64,000 nt of DNA from NCBI GenBank assembly GCA_050250755.1, contig JBFWOB010000002.1, forward strand, positions 124,001-188,000. Reading direction: 5' to 3'. Position numbers and translations under genes: made by a program. The notes beneath the pieces were generated by a model. The model searched no databases and was not told the DNA's origin. It saw only the letters and a list, made by a program, of their open reading frames with translations. The stretch is from Ga0077555 sp050250755. Lineage in GTDB: Bacteria; Pseudomonadota; Alphaproteobacteria; Rhizobiales; Hyphomicrobiaceae. Below are positions 16,533 through 24,560 of this stretch, one piece after another. Each line of letters begins with the position of its first letter. Position 1 is the first letter of the stretch.

Positions 16533-17633
16533 TCAATCCGAATGTCGACGCTCCGGGTAAAGCCCGAGCAGGCCATCCTCGTTCGCGGGAGAAACGCCAC
16601 GCTCGGTGATGAAGCCGGTGACGAGACGCGCGGGCGTGACATCGAAAGAGGGGTTGGCGGCGGGGGAGCCGGGCGCTCCAATCTCGACAGTTGCGATCGT
16701 TCCGTCCGGAAGACGACCGGTCATGTGCAGCACTTCCTCAGGCGAGCGCTCCTCGATCTCGATCCAACGACCGTCATCGAGACGCCAGTCAATCGTTGTA
16801 TGTGGTAACGCCACATAGAACGGCACCCCGTTGTCCTTGGCCGCGAGCGCCTTCAGGTAGGTTCCGATCTTGTTGGCGACGTCCCCATAGCGCGTGACCC
16901 GATCGGTGCCGACAATGACGAGATCAACCTGATCGCGCTGCATGTAATAACCGCCGGCGTTGTCGACGATCACGGTGTGGGGTACGCCATGAGCGCCCAG
17001 CTCGAAGGCCGTGAGGGATGCACCCTGATTGCGTGGACGCGTTTCGTCCACCCACACATGCACTGGAATCCCGAGATCGTGCGCCATGTAGATCGGCGCC
17101 GTGGCCGTCCCCCAGTCGACGCAGGCGAGCCAACCGGCATTGCAGTGCGTGAGGATGTTGACGCGCTGGCCCGGCTCCTTGCTTTCGGCCATCTCCCTGA
17201 TCAGCGCGAGACCGTTCTCGCCGATGCGGCGGCAGGTCTCGACATCCTCGTCGCAGATCTGCGCCGCTCGGACATATGCGGCTGCGACCCGGCGGGATGG
17301 TTGTAAGGGCGCAAGCACGCGGCGCATGTCTTCCAGGGCCCAGCGCAGATTGACGGCGGTTGGACGCTGGGCATTGAGAAAGGCGACATTCCTTTCGAGG
17401 CTCGCATCGCTGGGATCAGAGCGCATGGCGAGCGCCAAGCCGTACGCGGCCGTCGCACCGATGAGCGGAGCGCCACGAACCACCATGGTCTTGATCGCGC
17501 GAGCCGCGTGCTCGACATCGTGCAGTCGAATGGTGTCGAAGCCATGCGGCAGTTTCGTCTGATCGATCACCTCGACCGACCAGCCGTCATCAGCGACCCA
17601 GATGGTGCGATAGTGACGTCCGTTGATCTTCAT
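16533..17633 (-). CDS. mtnA: S-methyl-5-thioribose-1-phosphate isomerase MtnA
   Basis: MtnA converts methylthioribose-1-phosphate to methylthioribulose-1-phosphate in methionine salvage. The 366-residue protein belongs to the eIF2B-alpha/MtnA family. VRGAPLIGATAAYG, the Cys of THCNAGWLA and the Asp of VIVGTDRVTRYGDVANKIGTY are the expected active-site segments. The ATG at 17633 follows GGAGG; a GTG four codons upstream is unlikely. apt lies 47 bases upstream, so adenine from methylthioadenosine and the thioribose moiety are handled by one operon. No methylthioadenosine phosphorylase or later mtn gene is in the window. Confidence 0.95.
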   Translation of the reverse strand: MKINGRHYRTIWVADDGWSVEVIDQTKLPHGFDTIRLHDVEHAARAIKTMVVRGAPLIGATAAYGLALAMRSDPSDASLERNVAFLNAQRPTAVNLRWALEDMRRVLAPLQPSRRVAAAYVRAAQICDEDVETCRRIGENGLALIREMAESKEPGQRVNILTHCNAGWLACVDWGTATAPIYMAHDLGIPVHVWVDETRPRNQGASLTAFELGAHGVPHTVIVDNAGGYYMQRDQVDLVIVGTDRVTRYGDVANKIGTYLKALAAKDNGVPFYVALPHTTIDWRLDDGRWIEIEERSPEEVLHMTGRLPDGTIATVEIGAPGSPAANPSFDVTPARLVTGFITERGVSPANEDGLLGLYPERRHSD

Positions 17634-17680
17634 ATGCACCTCCACCAGGCGGGCTGGTTACGCGTCGAGGATCGAACCGA

Positions 17681-18208
17681 TCAATGTCCCTCGAACGCTA
17701 TCAGGGTATGGACGGCAATGCCGTCCTTGCGCAGGAGGTCAGCACCTCCGAGATCGGGAAGATCGATAACGAAGGCGGCGCCGATAATTTCACCGCCGAG
17801 TTGGCGCAGCAGCTTGATCCCAGCGGCAGCAGTACCTCCAGTCGCGATCAGGTCGTCGACGAGCAGGACACGCTTACCCTTCGCCAGCGCGTCTTCGTGC
17901 ATCTCAACAACATCGGTGCCGTACTCCAGCGCATACTCCTGCCGGACGGTCTTCCAGGGGAGCTTTCCCTTCTTGCGAATGGGCACGAAACCAGTGCCGA
18001 GCCGGTCGGCAATGGCACCTGCAAGGATGAAGCCGCGGGCTTCGATACCGGCGACGACATCGATCGGCTCGCTGCGGTAGGGCTCAGCGAGACGCGCGAT
18101 AGCGGCCTTGAAGCCCTGGGCATCGGCCATCAGCGTCGTCACGTCTCGGAACAGGATGCCGGGCTTCGGATGATCCGGGATCGTGCGAACGAGGCCCTTC
18201 AAGTCCAT
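17681..18208 (-). CDS. apt: Adenine phosphoribosyltransferase
   Basis: Apt makes AMP from adenine and PRPP. The 175-residue protein starts at the ATG at 18208, which follows GGAGAG; a longer frame to 18298 adds 30 residues unlike the family. IPDHPKPGILFRDVTTL at the N-terminus and the PRPP loop VLLVDDLIATGGTA are typical. The gene heads the apt-mtnA-pncA-lipB run. About 295 bases separate it from the divergent membrane-protein gene; I see no distinct element in that gap. Confidence 0.95.
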   Translation of the reverse strand: MDLKGLVRTIPDHPKPGILFRDVTTLMADAQGFKAAIARLAEPYRSEPIDVVAGIEARGFILAGAIADRLGTGFVPIRKKGKLPWKTVRQEYALEYGTDVVEMHEDALAKGKRVLLVDDLIATGGTAAAGIKLLRQLGGEIIGAAFVIDLPDLGGADLLRKDGIAVHTLIAFEGH

Positions 18209-18503
18209 AGCGGTTGCTCTCCTCGCCCAGCACAAGCGATGTGCCGGCTGCGCCTTTTCGTATTGACGCCTCACGCCGGTCAATTCAAGCGGCGTCACGA
18301 GAACAGATACGAGAGAATACGGAGGCGCCAGCCTAAACGGGACTCAATCTTCCCGTGTGAACCCGATTGTCGACATAATGCTCGGCGATCATGCGACAGA
18401 CGTTCAGGAACAATTAGTCCTAGCATGGCGCCCGATCTGCGTGCCCTACGGCCGCTGCCGCGCCTGTCGTACCGCGGCCCCGTTCCGCGCCGGGAGAGTA
18501 CCC

Positions 18504-18914
18504 ATGGCCGAGCCTCGCTTTGCCGACGACGACGACCTACCCCGTACGCTGAGACGCGAACGCGACGCCCGCGAGGCGCGCGCCCGTGACGCCCGTGAAC
18601 GCGAGGCACGTGAACGGGAGATGCGCGAGCGTGAGGCAGCCTCCGTCGACGACGCCTTTGACGCGAGTCCTGTTCAGCCTTACCCGGCACAACCCTATGG
18701 CTACGACTACACGCCCTCAAATATCGGCGGCGTGACGGTTACACGGCTCAAACTGCCGTTCATGCATCTCATGTTCTTTTTCATGAAGGCCGTCGTGGCA
18801 GCCATTCCGGCGCTGATCCTGCTCACCGTCCTGCTATGGGGCATGGGCCAAGGGCTCAAGGCATTCATGCCCGGCCTCCGCCATTTCGAGATCATCGTGA
18901 AATCGGCGACGTAG
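18504..18914 (+). CDS. Small membrane protein with charged Arg/Glu/Ala repeat
   Basis: A 136-residue protein from the ATG at 18504, which follows GGGAGAG. Residues about 14-48 are a run of alternating Arg, Glu, Asp and Ala (RERDAREARARDAREREA) predicted to form one long charged helix. Residues about 58-72 are Pro/Tyr-rich (QPYPAQPYGYDY). Residues 93-120 form one or two membrane-spanning helices (VVAAIPALILLTVLLWGMG). It probably sits in the inner membrane with the charged helix in the cytoplasm. No family or function recognised. Confidence 0.65.
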   Translation: MAEPRFADDDDLPRTLRRERDAREARARDAREREAREREMREREAASVDDAFDASPVQPYPAQPYGYDYTPSNIGGVTVTRLKLPFMHLMFFFMKAVVAAIPALILLTVLLWGMGQGLKAFMPGLRHFEIIVKSAT

Positions 18915-19078
18915 TGAATCTCGCAGAAAGTACCTTCGATAAGCACCAAATCCGCCTGCGGGTAGATCGCAAGACTGATCAGCGCTATCCGGCAATATTA
19001 TAAGACTTTTGCATCACAGAGTGCTTTACATGCGGCTCGGGAATTCCTCTAATACGTGAGAATTCTCCGGAGCAAAGC

Positions 19079-20239
19079 GTGGATACGTCGTTGCATCATT
19101 CGCCCACCGTGGCCGATGTGGACATCTCTGACGAGCTCAACCGGAGGCAGGTCGCAGCACCTGATTACCTCAGCGAGAAGCTTGCGATCCAAGACCTCGC
19201 GCACCGGATGGCAAACCGGCCAGCACAGGTCCTCCCACGGTTGACCGACTTGGCGCTCGAGCTTTGCAACGCAGAATCGTGCGGTGTGAGCGTGCTCGAA
19301 GGCGACGAGTTTCGATGGCAGGGAGTGTCCGGCAGGCTCGCCGCCCTCGAGGGAACGACCACGCCTGCTCATTGCAGCCCTTGCAGCATATGCCTCGACA
19401 GGCGGACGCCCGTCCTTTTGCAGCATCCGGAGCGGATCTATCCCTGGATTGCTGATACTAACGTAGAAGTGCCGGAGATTTTGCTGGTTCCCTTGATGAG
19501 TTCACAGGGACCTCTCGGTACGGTCTGGATCGTTGCCAAGGACGGGCAAGCGCTCAATGCCGGCCACGCGCGCGTCATGTCCGAGCTCGCCGTCTTCACC
19601 TGCACCACACTCCAGATGATCCAGGCCGACGAGGCTATGAAGGCCGCGCTGAAAAAGCACGAGACCTTCGCTCGCGAGATGAGTCATCGCGTCAAGAATT
19701 TCTTTGCCGTGACTGATAGCCTCGTGCGCATGACAGCGCGTCACACAACCAGCAAGGAGGAGATGGTCGACAATCTGCTCCGCCGGCTCGTGGCGTTGTC
19801 CGACGCACACTCGCTGGCACAGGATCAGCTTGCTGAAGACCACCGCGAAGCCGTCGCGATCGATGTCATCCTCGGAACCGTGCTCAGGCCCTATCGCAAG
19901 TACAAAATGACGGGTCCGCCCGTCCAATTGACTCCGTTCGCGACGAGTAGCTTCACGCTTCTCCTGCATGAGTTGGCCACTAACGCGGCCAAATATGGGG
20001 CGCTCAGCTCGCCCGACGGCTCGCTTGAAGTCGCATGGCAGTTGGATGCCGACCAGCTCGTAATGGACTGGATTGAAAAGAACGGGTCCCTGCGCTGCAC
20101 AGCCCCGACACAGACCGGCTTAGGCACAACGCTGATCCGAAATGTCGCCCGAGGTCTCGCCGGAACGATCGACACGGCTTGGAATCCGGACGGGCTGCAT
20201 GTGCGGATCGTTCTTCCTCCCGCGTGCATCGGCGACTGA
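19079..20239 (+). CDS. HWE-family sensor histidine kinase with GAF domain
   Basis: The 386-residue protein starts at a GTG. Residues about 45-185 are a GAF domain with the segment HCSPCSICLDRRTPVLLQHP seen in this kinase group. The phospho-acceptor box is EMSHRVKNFFAV with His203. The ATPase domain has the HWE signature: His in LLHELATNAAKYGAL and W-x-E in DWIEKNG, followed by GLGTTLIRNVARGLAG. There is no membrane segment, so it is a soluble sensor. No response regulator gene is adjacent. Targets of orphan HWE kinases in alphaproteobacteria are often general-stress or single-domain regulators; none is visible here. Confidence 0.9.
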   Translation: MDTSLHHSPTVADVDISDELNRRQVAAPDYLSEKLAIQDLAHRMANRPAQVLPRLTDLALELCNAESCGVSVLEGDEFRWQGVSGRLAALEGTTTPAHCSPCSICLDRRTPVLLQHPERIYPWIADTNVEVPEILLVPLMSSQGPLGTVWIVAKDGQALNAGHARVMSELAVFTCTTLQMIQADEAMKAALKKHETFAREMSHRVKNFFAVTDSLVRMTARHTTSKEEMVDNLLRRLVALSDAHSLAQDQLAEDHREAVAIDVILGTVLRPYRKYKMTGPPVQLTPFATSSFTLLLHELATNAAKYGALSSPDGSLEVAWQLDADQLVMDWIEKNGSLRCTAPTQTGLGTTLIRNVARGLAGTIDTAWNPDGLHVRIVLPPACIGD

Positions 20240-20283
20240 CGAACCAGCACCATTCTGCGATCGCCAGTCCAGTAGCGATGGCG

Positions 20284-20997
20284 TTAGACCTTCGCCCACT
20301 CCATCACCAGGCACCAAGGCCGGCGGCGGCTGGTAGCTTGCAATCGGACCGGCCCTCCAATTCCGGCGAGCTCGTCGAAAAACGTCAACCGCAGGCCGGC
20401 GCCGAGCAACAGTTGCATATAGGTAGAAAGGGGACGGTGCCAATTCTGGATCCGGATCCCCTTCCATTCCGCCCACTGTGCACGCTCTTCGAGATAGTGA
20501 TCGACCGGATGGCAATGCAGAGGGTTGCCTGCCTCGTCCGCGACCCAACCGTCCTTCGCGGCCGTCGCAAAACTGGTGAGGTTGGCGATCAGCAAGGTGC
20601 CGCCAGGTCGTAGCACACGCGACATCTCGGGAATGGCCCTGCGAATATCGGGGATATCGATGAGCGTCATGTAGGTGACAACGAGATCGAATCTCCCGTC
20701 CTCGAACGGCAGCGCCTCGGCCTTTGCGCAGCGATAGTCCCCACTGGGGTCGAGCTCTTTCGCGCGCATAAGCATCCGCGCCGTCGGATCGATGCCGACA
20801 GGTGTCATCCCATGCTCTCGCATGATCCGGCAGAAGCGTCCCTCGCCGCAGCCGACATCGAGTGCGTCGCGGAACCCTCGGCCGGCGATCCGCCCCAGCA
20901 TCACAGGATCAACGATGAACTCACGCGTGTAGTCTCCACGGTCACCCATCGACGCGATGTAGGCGTCTGCCGATTGATCCCAGCCATTTCCGGTCAT
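20284..20997 (-). CDS. Class I SAM-dependent methyltransferase
   Basis: A 237-residue methyltransferase of the type-11/UbiE-like group. ALDVGCGEGRFCRIM is motif I (SAM-binding), GIDPTARML follows, and LPFEDGRFDLVVTYMTLIDI and EMSRVLRPGGTLLIANL are the later motifs. The ATG at 20997 follows GGAGG; a longer frame to 21153 would overlap the divergent gene. It is transcribed away from the dimethylformamidase-like gene and toward the kinase gene. The substrate is unknown. Confidence 0.88.
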   Translation of the reverse strand: MTGNGWDQSADAYIASMGDRGDYTREFIVDPVMLGRIAGRGFRDALDVGCGEGRFCRIMREHGMTPVGIDPTARMLMRAKELDPSGDYRCAKAEALPFEDGRFDLVVTYMTLIDIPDIRRAIPEMSRVLRPGGTLLIANLTSFATAAKDGWVADEAGNPLHCHPVDHYLEERAQWAEWKGIRIQNWHRPLSTYMQLLLGAGLRLTFFDELAGIGGPVRLQATSRRRPWCLVMEWAKV

Positions 20998-21142
20998 GTC
21001 GTCGGGCCTCCGCAGATGTGCCGCCAGGCGGACGGCCTTCTCTCCCACGACCAGCGAAAGTGCAAGCATTCGCTCAGCCCTTGACGAAACGCCGCTTCTG
21101 AGACCGACTTGCGAGAACCGCCACTGAACCAGGGAACCCGAT

Positions 21143-23389
21143 ATGCTGCCCATCGCCGGCTACGCCGACCGTCTTTCTGTCCGCCCTGGCGAGAAGATCG
21201 CATTCAAGGTGTCCAGTCAGATAGAGGGCAACTATGAAGCCCGGCTGGTGCGCGTCATCTCCGGAGACGCCAACCCGAACGGCCCCGGCATCATCGAAGA
21301 GGCGGTCGAGGCGGCATTCACCGGAAGCTACCCGGGCCGCAATCAGCCGATCCGCCAGGGATCCTATGCGCTGATCGAAAGGGGCTGCGATCTCGCCAGC
21401 GGATCGGGCGTCACGTTCGTCGCAACAGTGTGGCCGACGATGCCCGGCAATGGTCGACGGCAGGGCGTGCTCTCGGCTGACGAGCCGTCGACTCGCGTGG
21501 GCTTTGCACTGGCCATCGGCGAGGATGGGAGTGCGGAAGCCATTCTTGGTTCAACGCGCGTCAAGACACGCGTGCCGCTCGAGGAACGGCACTGGTATCG
21601 GATCGCGGCGAGCTACGATCCGGTTGCACACACGCTGATGGTCGGTCAGGCGCGGCTCGCACGCGGCGACGTGCGCGGCACCTGGACCACCACGACGGTC
21701 GACCTCGATCCTGGGGCGGCGGGCCTGCCACCAGCGACCATGCCGTGGACGATCGGCGCGCTTGGCGGTCAACCCGTGCGCGGACACTTCAACGGCAAGA
21801 TCGAGGCGCCCGCCATCTTTGGGAAGGCGCTACCCACGGACGCGATCGAAGCCGCTCTCGCTGATGGTGCCACGGCAGACCGTCTCGTCGCACGATGGGA
21901 CTTCGCGCGCGATTTCGACACGCTCGCCGTCGCCGACATCGGGCCTCGCGGGCTGAACGGCAAGCTCGTCAGCCTCCCTGCACGGGCCATGACGGGTGCA
22001 AACTGGACCGGGCGGGAGATGTGCTTCCGGCATGCCCCGAAAGAGTACGGCGCCATCCATTTTCACGAAGACGATCTCTACGATTGCGGCTGGCAAACCG
22101 ATTTCGAGTGGGAGGTTCCGCAGGGACAGCGCTCGGGCGTCTACGCAGTGCGTCTCAAGGCAGGCGACAAGGAGGAGAACATCCCCTTCTTCGTTGTGCC
22201 GCCGAAAGGCAAGAAGACGGCCGATATCTGCCTGCTGATGTCCACCTTCACGTACACCGTCTATCACAACCACGCGCGGCCGGAGGCAAAGACGAAGTGG
22301 TGGCGCGAGCTTTGGGAGAAGCAGGCAGCCGGCTGGGGCGCCTACCCTGCGAACGCTTATGACCATCCCGAATACGGGCACTCGACCTACAATTACCACA
22401 CTGACGGCAGCGGCATCTGCCACGCATCGTGGCTGCGGCCCATGCTGACCATGCGCTCGGGCTACATCACCTATCCGGACGAGAAAATCCGCGCCTCCGG
22501 CCTCAGGCACTTCCCCGCTGATACGCATCTCGTGGCCTGGCTCGAAGCCAAGGGCTATGCCTACGACGTGATCACGGATAAGGAGCTGGATGAGGAAGGC
22601 GTCGAGCTGCTGAAGCCCTACCGTGTCGTTGTGACAGGCTCTCATCCTGAATATCACACACCGGCCATGCTCGACGCTTTGGAGAACTACCGTGATGGCG
22701 GGGGACGCTTCATCTACCTCGGCGGCAATGGCTTCTATTGGAAGGTGGCGCGCCACAAGGAGCTGGAGGCAGCGATCGAGATCCGCCGCGGCGAAGGCGG
22801 CATCCGCGCGTGGGCAGCCGAGTCGGGCGAGTACTACAACGCCTTCGATGGCGAGTACGGCGGGCTCTGGCGCCGCAACGGCCGGCCGCCCCAGGCGCTT
22901 TCCGGCGTCGGGTTCACGGCGCAGGGCAACTTCGTCGGCAACCACTACCGCGTGATGCCAGAGGCACGAAACTCGCGAGCGGCATGGCTTCTCGAGGGCC
23001 TAGCGGACAATACGTTCGGCGGATACGGGCTCTCGGGCCACGGTGCTGCCGGCTTCGAGCTCGACCGTACGGACATCAGGCTCGGCACACCCTCGCATGC
23101 GATCGTTCTCGCCCGATCGGAAGGACATGAGCCGGAAGCACCTTGGGTGCTCGTCCCCGAAGAGCATCTGACGCATCTGACGACAATCCCGGGCAAGAAG
23201 CCGGCCGAACTCATTCACGCCGATCTGACATTCTTCGAAGCGCCGAACGATGGTGCCGTGCTGTCGACGGGGTCGATCACGTTCTGCGGATCGCTGCCGC
23301 ACAACAATTTCGACAACGACTGCTCACGCATCCTGGCCAACGCCCTGGACCGCTTCCTCGACCCAAACGCCAAGTTCCCGATGCCGTAG
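21143..23389 (+). CDS. N,N-dimethylformamidase large-subunit-like protein
   Basis: The 748-residue protein matches the large (beta, DmfA2-type) subunit of N,N-dimethylformamidase, an iron enzyme that hydrolyses dimethylformamide to formate and dimethylamine. The middle part (about residues 95-240) has a LamG-like strand pattern ending in GHFNGKIEAPAIFGKAL. The C-terminal part includes ICLLMSTFTYTVYHNHARP, HSTYNYHTDGSG and VVTGSHPEYHTP. In characterised enzymes the iron is held by two Tyr and a Glu; Glu503 in SHPEYH and Tyr in the first two segments are candidates by position. A small-subunit gene (about 130 aa) normally lies next to it; none is found here. The true substrate may be another amide. 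Confidence 0.85.
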   Translation: MLPIAGYADRLSVRPGEKIAFKVSSQIEGNYEARLVRVISGDANPNGPGIIEEAVEAAFTGSYPGRNQPIRQGSYALIERGCDLASGSGVTFVATVWPTMPGNGRRQGVLSADEPSTRVGFALAIGEDGSAEAILGSTRVKTRVPLEERHWYRIAASYDPVAHTLMVGQARLARGDVRGTWTTTTVDLDPGAAGLPPATMPWTIGALGGQPVRGHFNGKIEAPAIFGKALPTDAIEAALADGATADRLVARWDFARDFDTLAVADIGPRGLNGKLVSLPARAMTGANWTGREMCFRHAPKEYGAIHFHEDDLYDCGWQTDFEWEVPQGQRSGVYAVRLKAGDKEENIPFFVVPPKGKKTADICLLMSTFTYTVYHNHARPEAKTKWWRELWEKQAAGWGAYPANAYDHPEYGHSTYNYHTDGSGICHASWLRPMLTMRSGYITYPDEKIRASGLRHFPADTHLVAWLEAKGYAYDVITDKELDEEGVELLKPYRVVVTGSHPEYHTPAMLDALENYRDGGGRFIYLGGNGFYWKVARHKELEAAIEIRRGEGGIRAWAAESGEYYNAFDGEYGGLWRRNGRPPQALSGVGFTAQGNFVGNHYRVMPEARNSRAAWLLEGLADNTFGGYGLSGHGAAGFELDRTDIRLGTPSHAIVLARSEGHEPEAPWVLVPEEHLTHLTTIPGKKPAELIHADLTFFEAPNDGAVLSTGSITFCGSLPHNNFDNDCSRILANALDRFLDPNAKFPMP

Positions 23390-23427
23390 GCAAAACGCCA
23401 ACCGTCGTATCGACCGGGTCGAGATGC

Positions 23428-24444
23428 CTACTGCATCACGACCTCGACCTGGGTCCGCTGCCCGGAGACGACCGTGAACTGCTTCTGATAAAGCCGGCCT
23501 CCGTGTCGGGCGCTGGCAACGTAGTCGCCGACCGCCAGAATGTGAGTCGGGAGAGCACCCTGACTCTCGCGGACCAATTCGCCATCGGCGGCATGCACGG
23601 CCCATTGCGTGTCGGCTTGCGCCTCGCCGCCCGCGCGCGTTACCAGCTTCATCGTAACGCGAGCCGCATAATGCCGGATGACCGCATCGGTGAGCTTGCC
23701 AGCCTCGACAGTGACGTCGGAGCTGACGACGGCATTGGCGTCGCCCATGGTCGAGACGAGATGATAGAGACCGGCATTGAGGCGCACGATCAGCCCCGGT
23801 CGCAACCCCGTGACGATCTTCGTTCGTCCTCCCAAACGATCGGCATCACCCTGATAGACATCGTAGCTGACCGTGAGATCCGGTACTTTCTCCGCTTCGC
23901 CCAGCACAGCAGTCACACGCAGACCGCCCGCGTTCATGATGAAGCGCTCTTCCGTGACCTTGCTTGCAGCGACCTCGACACGGCGCGTCAGATGCGCTCG
24001 CCCAAACGCGACGTTGATAACGTAGGTGCCCGGCGCCAGCGGCACTGAGGGCGACGGTTCCTTCGACGTCGAGACTAGGCGTGGTTGAGGCGGATTGACG
24101 TTCGCATTCTCGGAGTAAACGCGCCAGATCAGTCCCTGATCGATCGGCTCGCCGTCTTGTGTGAGGTAAGCGGAGAGCGTAACAGCCGAACTAGGGGAAT
24201 CAGGCAAAGCGGTGCCGGGTGCCGCTCCCTTTCCGGATGGCCCAGGCGAAGGATCAGCCGGCAGTTCGATCCGGCGCAGCGATTGAGTGTCGGATTGCCA
24301 CGGCGTCGGCACAGCTTGCTGGGCGAATGCTGCAGCCGGAATGGACAACGCCAGCAGCGCAACGCAGAGTACGAAAACGAACCGCCGCAGCCCATCGACG
24401 GACGCGCCAAAATCGAATTGGCCCGCAACGATGCTTGAAGGCAT
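23428..24444 (-). CDS. Secreted repeat protein, companion of the VWA protein
   Basis: A 338-residue protein from the ATG at 24444, which follows GGAGGGG. The signal peptide spans about residues 19-42 (FVFVLCVALLALSIPAAAFA). A Pro/Ser-rich linker follows, then three units of about 75-90 residues built on the pattern L-x-x-G-x-Y followed by strands and a final V-x-x-G: APGTYVINVAFGRAHL, NAGLYHLVSTMGDANAV and AVGDYVASARHGGRLYQ. The same unit occurs in the upstream VWA protein, so the two are paralogues in their repeat part, probably periplasmic beta-sandwich proteins. No enzyme motif. The genes are 116 bases apart and probably co-transcribed. Confidence 0.75.
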   Translation of the reverse strand: MPSSIVAGQFDFGASVDGLRRFVFVLCVALLALSIPAAAFAQQAVPTPWQSDTQSLRRIELPADPSPGPSGKGAAPGTALPDSPSSAVTLSAYLTQDGEPIDQGLIWRVYSENANVNPPQPRLVSTSKEPSPSVPLAPGTYVINVAFGRAHLTRRVEVAASKVTEERFIMNAGGLRVTAVLGEAEKVPDLTVSYDVYQGDADRLGGRTKIVTGLRPGLIVRLNAGLYHLVSTMGDANAVVSSDVTVEAGKLTDAVIRHYAARVTMKLVTRAGGEAQADTQWAVHAADGELVRESQGALPTHILAVGDYVASARHGGRLYQKQFTVVSGQRTQVEVVMQ

Positions 24445-24560
24445 CCCCTCCGTCCCCCGTCTTCGCCATACCGGCGCTAGCCCACCGCATTGCCGCACCG
24501 ATGCCCCGATTTGGCGGCGCCATCATGGCACGCGCACCCGCGCAATTTGGCAGTTAGCCA

